From Solanum dulcamara (Eukaryota > Streptophyta > Magnoliopsida > Solanales > Solanaceae): DNA of 64,000 nucleotides. The notes under the pieces are model-generated. The model was not told the origin of the DNA and made no database searches. It saw nothing but the letters and a program-made list of their open reading frames with translations. The DNA lies in the NCBI RefSeq assembly GCF_947179165.1, contig NC_077238.1, positions 82,923,757 to 82,987,756 on the forward strand, written 5' to 3'. Each line of letters opens with the position of its first letter. Position 1 is the stretch's first letter. A program made the position numbers and the translations under genes. Of the stretch, positions 46,723 to 57,179 are shown in pieces.

Positions 46723-48473
46723 TTTTTTTTTTTTTTTTATTTATGGGAACAGACCCTACACGAGGTTCCCACCTCTCGTGCACAGTCAGGGGTTAAGCAA
46801 CACCCCCAAGCCTTAACATAAATAATCAAAATAAAAATACAAGGAGGGGGACATAAACCTTACCTCCGATCCTATGGTGGTTCATAAGTCGGCTAACCTA
46901 TTAAGGTCAGTTAACTCATCCCCGATACAAAAAAGAGACTAACTATAACTAGAAAGCAGTAAACCTGTGAGAGGACTCCTCCCGGTACAATTTAACTATG
47001 AAAGCATAAATGAGGGAGACTCTCCCCTTCCATGAGAAAAAGGAAAGTAACCTACACTAGTCCTATTCCAACTATGCTACATACCAGACATAGCTTCATT
47101 GAAGAAGAACAAGTATACGAAACTTCTATCTCGCATGGGATGGGAAATTCTTTTCATCTTTGCTCTTTTTAGTCTTGTCATACCAAGTAAGTCCAAGTGA
47201 AGTGTGCCTTTGTTGTGGAGAATCTGTTGTTGCTGATGCTGTTGAACTTTATCTTTCAAGTATGCACCTTCAGTTTCAGCTCTGTGGTTGAATTGTTGTT
47301 TGGTGTGTGGTTGAGCAGTTGTTTGGTGTTGTGTTCCCACAGTATGTATATGAAGTTGATGGAGATGTAACATGTTACAGCTACTCATGATAGTGTTGTT
47401 GGTTCTTGGATGTTGTCTATGAGGTTGTTGGAGTTCCATCTTAGTTCCACTATTGCCTGTATCTCCAACAACCTGCACAAACAAACAAGCAAACAAACAA
47501 GCAAACACACAATTCCAAGAGCAGTTCCAACAGTTCTGAATGTGGTGCCATTCCTCTGTTGCAGCTGGCTTCCTCAAATTCTGTATCTGCAATATTGAGA
47601 GACTCCCATATGTTGTTTGATGTTGTTGGTTGTTGCAATGTGTCAGTTCAGCAGCTTCCATGTGTAGGAGTTCTTTAGTATACCTGCACAAGCAACTAAA
47701 AGGAAAGCATGCAAACCTGCCAATCTGCAGGTTGCTGGAGCTTGCATTTTGGACTTGTAAGTGCTCCTTGTGTACTGCAGATTGTTGGAGCTCATTTGGT
47801 GTATCAAAGCTCATCAATAATCCTATACTTAATGGGCTTAAAGTTGCCACCTGTAGGCAGCTTCTTGTTTCCTTCAATGGAGAGATGAGCAGCTCCTTTG
47901 AAGGTATTTTATGTGCCTGCACATAACAAATACAATGGGGATGCTGCAGCTTAGTTACAGATGTTACAGGGATGGTGTAGGAGAGCTGTTGCAGGTTCTG
48001 CATCAAGGAATTTGGCATGAGAGTAGTGTTGGTGTGTTGGTGAGTTCCTAAGCTGCCAGCTTGTTGTCTCCTCAGTTCAGAATGTGAAATGGGGATTAAT
48101 TCTCTAAAGCAGTCCCAAATATCCCTCTTGGCTGCAAGGATGTTGTGGCTGGTTGCAACCCCTCTTGTTGATTGTGTTTGTAGCTGCAGTTTCAAGTTTC
48201 TTTCATAGTTAAGGAACTTGTTGGAGCATGGTTCACACAAAAGAAGGCCCTCTCCTGTGATCTGGTTCAGGTTGCTTGTGTGTGGCTCCCCAATAGTTAT
48301 TACACCTAGACAAAAACAATCAAAGGAATACAGACAACCAAACAAGTACCAAAAACAAAAGGGGGCTCCATTTCTGCACAATCCTTTTGTTTCAGTCATG
48401 GAGAGTCCTGTAACAGTGAAGTGCTCCATCCTGCCCCTGCTGTATGCAACACTCATAGCTGGCCCTCCAACTG
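46723..48473 (-). mobile_element. Poly(A)-tailed retroelement inserted in the satellite, family not recognised
   Basis: This 1.75-kb block has no satellite sequence. At the left a satellite monomer breaks after GGTCCAGGTCAA into a long T run, which is a poly(A) tail on the minus strand. At the right satellite resumes as TTTTCTTGGATTATTC. The satellite across the break would read CAATTTTCTTGG, so the insertion split a TTTT site, with TTTT as a possible short duplication. That fits target-primed insertion of a LINE-like or LINE-mobilised element. Before the A tail, two small stem-loops lie at 46759-46780 and 46789-46806. The element carries one long open frame. No reverse transcriptase, integrase or LTR is visible, so it is either non-autonomous or a 5'-truncated piece of something larger. 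Confidence 0.8.
47077..48456 (-). CDS. 459-codon open frame of unknown function in the satellite-embedded retroelement
   Basis: I do not recognise this protein. The frame opens with ATG at 48456-48454, only 17 bases inside the element's 5' junction, and runs 459 codons without a stop. The N-terminal quarter is mixed and has Cys-rich, aromatic stretches (CFWYLFGCLYSFDCFCLG near 33-50) and a CEPC motif. The middle is polar. The C-terminal third is rich in Gln and His (for example VQQHQQQQILHN) and has a Cys/Phe/Leu block (CVFACLFACLFVQ) arising from a CAAA-type microsatellite at about 47475-47512. It ends near RDRSFVYLFFFNEAMSGM, followed by about 350 bases of 3' UTR and the A tail. It may be a genuine element protein or chance openness of a C/T-biased sequence; there is no transcription or codon evidence to decide. 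Confidence 0.4.
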   Translation of the reverse strand: MSVAYSRGRMEHFTVTGLSMTETKGLCRNGAPFCFWYLFGCLYSFDCFCLGVITIGEPHTSNLNQITGEGLLLCEPCSNKFLNYERNLKLQLQTQSTRGVATSHNILAAKRDIWDCFRELIPISHSELRRQQAGSLGTHQHTNTTLMPNSLMQNLQQLSYTIPVTSVTKLQHPHCICYVQAHKIPSKELLISPLKETRSCLQVATLSPLSIGLLMSFDTPNELQQSAVHKEHLQVQNASSSNLQIGRFACFPFSCLCRYTKELLHMEAAELTHCNNQQHQTTYGSLSILQIQNLRKPAATEEWHHIQNCWNCSWNCVFACLFACLFVQVVGDTGNSGTKMELQQPHRQHPRTNNTIMSSCNMLHLHQLHIHTVGTQHQTTAQPHTKQQFNHRAETEGAYLKDKVQQHQQQQILHNKGTLHLDLLGMTRLKRAKMKRISHPMRDRSFVYLFFFNEAMSGM

Positions 48474-51400
48474 TTTTCTTGGATTATTCTATAGTAGCAT
48501 CCGTAACGACCTGAGAAACGACTCTAGTAGCCCCAGCGATGCTTTAGAGGGGTTTAGGAGCATTTTATTGGCGATGCAATAGGAAGTAGGCGATTTTCCC
48601 AGTTTTTCGTGTATGTTAGTGCATGGATTTTTTAGGTACCGAGGGTCCGGGTCAAATTTTCTAGGATTCTTCCATAGTAGTATCCGTAATGACTTAAGAA
48701 ACGACTCTAGCAGCCCCGAAGGCACTTTAGAGGGGTTTAGCAATATTTTATTGGCAACGCAATAGGAATTAGGAAATTTTGCCAGTTTTTCGTGTGTGTT
48801 AACCCATGAATTTTTTAGGTGCTGGGGTCCAGGTCGAATTTTCTTGGATTCTTCCATAGTAGCGTCCGTAAAGACTGGGGAACGACTCTAGTAGCCCCGG
48901 TGGCACTTTAATGGGGTTTAAGAGCATTTTATTGGTGATGAAATAGGATATAGGCGATTTTGCTAGTTTTTTGTGTGTTTTAGCCCACAGATTTTTTAGA
49001 GGCCGTGGGTCCAGGTCAAATTTTCTTGGATTCGTCAGTAGTATCATATGTAACGACCTGGGGAATGACTCTAGTAGCTCCGGCGGAGCTTTAGAATGGT
49101 TTAGGAATATTTTATTGGCGATGCAATATGAATTAGGTAATTTTGCCAGTTTTTTGTGTGTGATAGCCCACAGATTTTTTAGGTGCTGGGGGTCCGAGTT
49201 GATTTTTCTTGGATTCATCCATAGAAGGTCCGTAACGACCTAGGGAACTACTTTAGTAACCACGGCGGCACTTTAGAGGGGTTTAAGATCATTTTATTAG
49301 CGACGCAATAGGAATTAGGCGATTTTGCCAGTTTTTCATTTATATTAGCCCATGGATTTTTTAGGTGCCATGGGTCTGGGTCAAATTTTCTTAGATTCTT
49401 CCATAGTAGCGTCCGTAACGACCTAGGGAATGACTCCAGTAGCTCCAGCAGCGCTTTAGAGAGGTTTATGAGCATTTTATTGGCGATGCAATAGGAATTA
49501 GACAATTTTGCCAGATTTTTGTGTGTGTTAGCCCACAAACATTTTAGGTGCCGGGGGTCCAGGTCGAATTTTATTGGATTCTTCCATAGTAGCGTCCGTA
49601 ATGACCTGTGGAATGACTCCAGTAGCCCCGGAGGTGCATTAGAAGGGTTTAGGAGCATTCTATTGATGACATAATAAAAATTAGAAGATTTTGTCAGTTT
49701 TTAATGAGTGTTAGCTCACAAAATTTTTAGGTGCCGGGGCTCTGGGTTGAATTTTCTTGGATTCTTCTATAGTAGCGTCCGTAACGACTTTAGAAATGAT
49801 TCCAGTAGCCTTGGCGGCGCTTTAAAGGGGTTTTGGAGCATTTTATTTGCGACACAACAGGAATTAGGCAATTTAACCAGTTTTTCGTTTGTGTTAGCCC
49901 AAGATTTTTTAGGTGCCGAGGTCCGGGTTGAACTTTCTTGGATTCTTCAATTGTAGTGTCTATATCGACCTAAGGAATGACTCTTGTAGCCCTAGAGGCA
50001 CATTAAAGGGGTTTTGAAGCATTTTATTGGTGACGCAACAGAAAATAGGCAATTTTTCAAGTTTTTCGTGTGTGTTAGCCCACAATTTTTTTAGGTGACG
50101 GAGATTAGGTCGAATTTTCTTGGATTATTCTATAGTAGCATCCGTAACGACCTATGAAATGATCCAGTAGCTACGATAGTGCTTTAGAGAGGTGTAGGAG
50201 CATTTCATTGGCGATGCAATAGTAATTAAGTGATTTTGCCAGTTTTTCGTGTGTGTTAGCCCACGGATTTTTTAGGTGCCAGGGTTCCAGGTAGAATTTT
50301 CTTGCATTCTTCTATAATAGAGTCCATAACGATCTGGGGAACGACTCCAGTAGCCTCGGCGATGCTTTAGAGGGGTTTAGGAGCATTTTATTGGCAATGA
50401 AATATGAATTTGGTGAATTTGCATGTTTTTTCGTGTGTTAGCCCATGGATTTTTTAGATACCGATGGTCCGAATTGAATTTTCTTCCATAGTAGCGTCCG
50501 TAACGACATGGAGAACGAATTCAGTAGCTCCGGAGGCGCTTTAGAGGGGTTTAAGAGAATTTTATTGTCAATATAATAGGAATTAGGCAATTTTTCCAGT
50601 TTTTTTTGTGTGTTATTCCACGAATTTTTTAGGTGTCGGCGGTCCAGGTTTAATTTTCTTGGATTCTTCCATAGTATCATCCGTAATGACCTGGGGAACG
50701 ACTCCAGTAGCCCCAGTGGCGCTTTAGAGGGGTTTAGAAGCATTTTATTGGCGACGCAATAAAAATTAGGCAATTTTGCCAGTTTTTTGTGTGTGTTAGC
50801 CTAGAGATTTTTTAGGTGTCGGGGGTCCGGGTCGATATTTTTTGGATTCTTCCACAGTAGCATCCGTAACGACCTAGGGAACAACTCCAGTAGCCCCAGA
50901 GTCGCCTTAGAGAGGTTTAGGAGCATATTATTGACGACACAACAGGAATTAGGCAATTTTGCCTGTTTTTTGTGTGTCAGCCCACAGATTTTTTAGGTGC
51001 CGGGGGTCCAGGTCGAAATTTCTTGGGTTATTCTATTGTAGCGTCCGTAACGACCTGGGGAATGACTATAGTAGCCCCGCAGTGCTTTAGAGGGGTTTAG
51101 GAGCATTTTATTGGTGACGAAATAGGAATTAGACAATTTTTCTAGTTTTTTGTGTGTTATCCCACAAATTTTTTAGGTGTCGAGGATCCAAGTCAAATTT
51201 TCTTGGATTCTTCCATAATATCGTGCTATCGAACTGGGGAACGATTCAATAGCCCCGGCGGCGCTTTAGAAGGATTTTGGAGTATTTTATTGGCAACGCA
51301 ATAGGAATTAAGCGATTTTGCTAGTTTTTCATGGGTGTTAGCCTACAGATTTATTGGGTGCGGGTGGTCCGAGTCCATTTTTCTTGAATTCTTTCATAGT

Positions 51401-51579
51401 ATCATCCGTATCGACCTGGGGAACGACTCCAATAGCCCTGGTTGCACTTTAGAGGGGTTTAGCACCATTTTATTGGCAACACAATAGGAATTAGGAAATT
51501 TTGCCAGTTTTTCATGTGTGTGAGCCCACAGATTTTTTAGGTGTCGGAGGTCCGAGTCATATATTTTTTGATTCTTCCA

Positions 51580-54500
51580 TACTAGCGTCCATAATGACCT
51601 GGAGAACGACTCCAGTAGCTCCGGAGGCGCATAAGAGGGGTTTAGTAGCATTTTATTGGCGACGCAATAGGAATTAGGCAATTTTGTCTGTTTTTCGTAT
51701 GTGTTAGCCCACAGATTTTTTAGGTGCCGGAGGTCCAGGTCAAAATTTGTTGGATTTTTCCATAGTAGCGTCCATAAAGACGTAGAAAATGACTCCAGTA
51801 GCCCCGACGGCGCTTTAGAAGGGTTTAGGAGCATTCTATTGGTGACACAATAGGAATTAAGAGATTTTGCTAGTTTTTCGTTAGTGTTAGCACACAAAAT
51901 TTTTAGGTGTCGGGACTCTGGGTCAAAATTTCTTAGATTCTTCTATAGTAGCATCCGTAACGACCTTGGGATCGACTCCAGTAGACTCGGCGGTGCTTTA
52001 AAGGGGTTTTGGAGTATTTTATTAGCGACGCAATAGAAATTAGTCAATTTTACCATTTTTTCATGTGTGTTAGCCTACGGATTTTTTAGGTGCCGGAGGT
52101 TCGGGTCGAATTTTGTTAGATTATTCCATAGTAGAGTCCGTAATGATCTAGGGAACGACTCCAGTAGCCCCAGCGGTGCCTTAGAGGGGTTTAGGAGCAT
52201 TTTATTGACGACGTAATAGGAATTAGGCGATTTTGCCAGTTTTTCTTGTGTGTTAGCCCACATATTTTTTATTTACTGAGGGTCCGGGTCGAATTTTCCT
52301 GCATTCTTCAATAGTAGCGTCCATAACGACCTGAGTAATGACTTTAGTAGCCCCGACGGTGCTTTTGAGAGGTTTAGGAGTATTTTATTGGCGACGCAAT
52401 AGAAATTAGGCAAATTTGTCAATTTTTCGTGTGTGTTAGACCACAGATTTTTTAGGTGTCGAAGGTTCGGGTTGAATTTTTTTGGATGTTTTTATAGTAG
52501 CGTCTATAACGATCTAGGGAATGACTCCAGTAGCCCCAGTAGCGCTTTAGAGGGGTTTAGGAGCATTTTATTAGTGAAGCAATAGGAATTAGGTGATTTT
52601 GCCAGTTTTTTGTATGTGTTAGCAACATATTTTTTAGGTGCTGGGGGTTCGGGTTAAATTTTCTTGGATTCTTCCATAATAGCATTTCTAACGGCCTAGG
52701 AAAAGACTCCAATAGCCACGACGGTGCTTTAAAGGGGTTTAGGAGCATTTTATTAGCGACGCAATAGGAATTGGGCGAATTTGCCAGTCTTTCCCGTGTA
52801 ACGCCCATGGATTTTTTAGGTACCGATGGTCGGGTTATGTTTTCTTAGATTCTTCCATAGTAGAGTCCGTAACGACCTGGGAATGACTTCAGTAGCCCTG
52901 ACAGCGTTTTAGAGGGGTTTTGGAGCATTTTATTGGTGATGCAATAGAAATTAGTCGATTTTGCCAGTTTTTCATGTGTGTTAGCCCATGTATTTATCAG
53001 GCATCAGGGGTCGGGTCAAATTTTCTTGGATTATTCTATGAAAACATCTATAATGACTTGGGAAACGATTCCAGTAGCTCCGGCGGCTTTTTAGAGGGGT
53101 TTAAGAGTATTTTATTGGCTACGCAATAGGAAATAGGTGATTTTGCTAGTTTTTCGTGTATGTTAGCCCACAAATTTTTTAGGTGTCGCAGTACCGGGTC
53201 GAATTTTCTTGTATTCTTTCATAGTATCGTATGTAACGACCTGGGGAATGACTCCAGTAGCCACGGCGATGCTTTAGAGCGGTTTAGTAGCATTTTATTG
53301 GTGACTAAATAGGAATTAGGCGATTTTGCGAGTTTTTCGTGTGTATTAAATCACAGATTTTTTAGGTGCTGGGGTCCGGATCGAATTTTCTTGGATTCTT
53401 CAACACTAGCGTCCGTGACGACTTAGGGAATGACTTCAGTAGCCCCAGAGGCGCATTACAGGGGTTTAGGAGCATTTTAATAGTGACACAACAGGAATTA
53501 GGCAATTTTTGCTAGTTTTTCGTGTGTGTTAACCCACAGATTTTTTAGGTACCGGGGGTTCAGGTTGAATTTTCTTGGATTCTTCCATAGTAGCGTCCGT
53601 AACGACCTAAAGAACGACTCCAGTAGCCCCGGTGGCGCTTTAGAGGGGTTTATGAACATTTTATTGGTAACACAATAGCAATTAGGGGATTTTGCTAGTT
53701 TTTCGTGAGTGTTAGCCCATCAAATTTTTAGGTATCGGGACTTCGATGCAAATTTTCTTGAATTCTTCCATAGTTGCATCCGTAACGACCTTGGGATCGA
53801 CTCCAGTAGACTCGGCGGCGCTTTAGAGGGGTTTTGAAGCATTTTATTGGCGACGTAATAGACATTAGTCGATTTTACTAGTTTTTCGTGTGTGTTAGCC
53901 TATGTATTTTTTAGGTGCCGGGGGTTCGGGTCATATTTTCTTGGATTCTTCCATAGTAACGTCCGTAACGACTTAGGGAAGACTTTAGTAGCTCCGACGG
54001 TGCTTTAGAGGGGTTTAGGAGTATTTTATTGGCGATGCAATAGGAATTACGAAATTTTGCCAGTTTTTCATGTGTGTGAGCCCATAGATTTTTTAAGTGC
54101 CGGAGGTTCGGATTGAATTTTCTTTGATTCTTCCATAGTAGCGTCCGTAACGACCAAGGGAACGACTCTAGTAGCCCCGACGGTGCTTTATAATGTTTAT
54201 GAGCATTCTATTTGTGACACAATAGAAATTAGGAAATTTTGCCAGTTTTTTGTGAGTATTAGCCCACTGAATTTTTAGGTGTCGGGACTCCGGTTCGATT
54301 TTTTTTGGATTCTTCTATAGTAGCATCTGTAACGACCTTAAGATCGACTCAAGTAGACTCGGCGGCGCTTTAGAGGGATTTTGGAGTATTTTATTAGTGA
54401 TGCAATAGAAATTAGTTGATTGTTCCAGTTTTTGTGTGTTTTAGCCTATGTATTTTTTAGGTGCCGGGGGTCCGGGTTAAATTTTCTTGGATTATTTTAT

Positions 54501-55378
54501 AGAAGCATCCGTAACGACCTGAGGACGACACAATAAGAATTAGATGATTTTGCCAGTTTTTCATGTGTGTTAGCCTACAGATTTTTTAGGTGCCGCAGGT
54601 ACGGGTCGAATTTTCTTGTATTGTTCAATAGTATCGTATGTAACTAACTAGGAAATGACTCCAGTAGCCACACCGGTGCTTTAGAAAGGCTTAGGAGCAT
54701 TTTATTGGTGATGAAATAGTAATTAGGCAATTTTGCCAGTTTTTCATGTGTGCCCATAGATTTTTTAGATGTCGGAGGTTCGGGTCGAACTTTGTTGTAT
54801 TCTTACGTAGTAGCGTCCGTAACGATCTTAGGATCGACTTCAATAGCCTCGGCGGCGCTTTAGAGGGGTTTTGAAGTATTTTATTGGCGACGCAATAGAA
54901 ATTAGTCGATTTTGTCAGTTTTTCGTGTATGTTAGCCCATGTATTTTTTTAGGCGCCGGGGGTCCGGGTTGAATTTTCTTGGATTATTCTATAAAAGCGT
55001 TCGTAACGACCTGAGGAATGATTCTAGTAGCTCCGACGGCGCTTTAGAGGGGTTTAGAAGTATTTTATTGGCGATGCAATAGGAATTAGGCAATTTAGCC
55101 AGTTTTTCGCGTGTGTTAGCCCACAGATTTTTTAGGTGCCGGAGGTTCGGGTAGAATTTCTTGCATTCTTCCATTTTTGCATCCGTAACGACCTAGAGAA
55201 CGTCTCTAGTAGCTCCGGCGGCGCTTTAGAAGGGTTTAGCAGCATTCTATTGGTGACACAATAGAAATTAGGAGATTTTGCCAGTTTTTTGTAAGTGTCA
55301 GCCCACAGAATTTTTAGGTGTTGGGACTCTGGGTTGAATTTTCTTGGATTTTTCTATAGTAGCGTCCATAACGACATT
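51580..55378. repeat. Duplicated satellite block D1' (partner 20870-25443)
   Basis: Same order of variant monomers as 20.87-25.44 kb but about 0.78 kb shorter. It lacks one monomer (the counterpart of about 21.35-21.53 kb), three monomers (about 22.06-22.60 kb) and about 54 bases inside another (junction at about 54526). At about 55,375 it switches abruptly to a different variant type. Confidence 0.75.
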
Positions 55379-56239
55379 GGGGAATGACTATAGCAGCCTT
55401 GGCGGTGCTTTAGAGGGGTTTAGGAGCATTTTTTTGGCGATGAAATAGGAATTAGGCGAATTTGCCAGTTTTTCGTGTGTGTTATCCCATTGAATTTTTT
55501 GGTGCCGGGGGGTATAGGTCGAATTTTCTTGGATTCTTCCATAGTAGCGTCCATAACGACCTAGGAAATGACTCCAGTAGCTCCGACGGCGCATTAGAGG
55601 GGTGTAGGAGCATTTTATTGGCGACGCAACAGAAATATGCAATTTTGTCAGTTTTTTGTGTGTTAGCCCACAGATTTTTTAAGTGTCAGAGGTCCAGGTC
55701 GAAATTTCTTTAATTATTCTATTGTAGCATCCGTAACGACCTAGGGATTGACTCCAGTAGCCTCGACAGCGCTTTAGAGGGGTTTACGAGTATTTTATTG
55801 GCGACACAATACGAGTTAGATGATTTTGCCAGTTTTTAGTGTGTTAGCCCACGATTTTTTTAGGTATCACGGATTTGGGTCTAATTTTCTTGTATTCTTC
55901 TATAGTATCGTATGTAATGACCTGGGGAGTGACACCACTAGCCACGTCAGCAATTTAGAGGGTTTTAGGAGCATTTTATTGGCGACACAATAGGAATTAG
56001 GCAATTTAGCCAGTTTTTCGCGTGTGTTAGCCCACAGATTTTTTAGATGCCGGAGGTTCGGGTCAAACTTTGTTGTATTCTTCCATAGTAGTGTCTGTAA
56101 CGATCTTGGGATCGACTCCAGTAGCTTCGGCGGCGCTTTAGAGGGGTTTTGGAGCATTTTATTGGTGATGCAATAGAAATTAGTCGATTTTGCCAATTTT
56201 TCGTGTGTGTTAACCCCCAAATTTTTTAGGCACCGGGGG

Positions 56240-57160
56240 TCCGGGTTAAATTTTCTTAGATTATTCTATAAAGTAGTTCGTAACGACCTGGGGAATGACT
56301 CCAATAGATCCGGCGGCACCTTAGAGGGGTTTAGGAGTATTTTATTGGTAATGCAATAGGAATTAGGCAATTTAGCTAGTTTTTCGTGTGTGTTATCCCA
56401 CAGATTTTTTAGGTGCCGGAGGCTCAGGTCGAAGTTTCTTAGATTTTTCTATAGTAGCATCTGTAACGACCTTGGGGAATGACTCTAGTAGCCCCTAAAG
56501 TGCTTTAAAGGGGTTTAGGAGCATTTTATTGACAACGCAATAGGAATTAGGCTATTTTGCTAGATTTTCATGAGTGTTAGCCCATTGATTTTTTAGGTGC
56601 CGAGGGACGGGTTGACTTTTCTTGGATTCTTCCGTAGTAGCATCTTTAACGACATGGAGAACGACTATAGTAGTTCCGGCGGTGCTTTAGAGGGGTTTAG
56701 GAGAATTTTATAGGCGACGAAATATGAATTAGGCGATATTTCCAGTTTTTCGTGTATGTTAGCCAACGGATTTTTAAGATGTCGGGACTCCGGGTGGAAT
56801 GTTCTTGGATTCTTCCATAGTAGCGCCCGTAAAAACCTTGGGATCGACTCTAGTTCTTCAGCGGCCCTTTAGAGGGGTTTTGAAGTATTTTATTGGTGAC
56901 GCAATAGAAATTAGTTGATTGTTCCTTTTTTTCGTGTGTGTTAGCCCATGTATTTTTTAGGCGATGGGGGTTCAGGTCGAATTTTCTCTGATTATTCTAT
57001 AAAATCATCCATAACGACCTGGAGAACGACTACAGTAGCACCCGCGGTGCTTTAGAGAGGTTTAGGAGTATTTAATTGGCGACGCAATAGGAATTAGGCA
57101 ATTTTGCTAGTTTTTCGTGTGTGTTAGCCCATGGATTTTTTAGATGTCGGGGGTCCGGAT
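56240..57160. repeat. Duplicated satellite block D2' (partner about 27550-28470)
   Basis: Five consecutive monomers share rare variants with 27.55-28.47 kb: CCAATAGATCCGGCGGCACC, GGCTATTTTGC, TTCTTCCGTAGTAGCATC and AAAACCTTGGGATCGACT followed by a T-rich variant. The spacing between partners is about 28.7 kb. Confidence 0.68.
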
Positions 57161-57179
57161 CGAATTTTCTTGGATTATT

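Noticed and set aside
47410..48514. Plus-strand open frames within the retroelement
   Set aside because: They are shadows of the longer minus-strand frame; one runs out into satellite.
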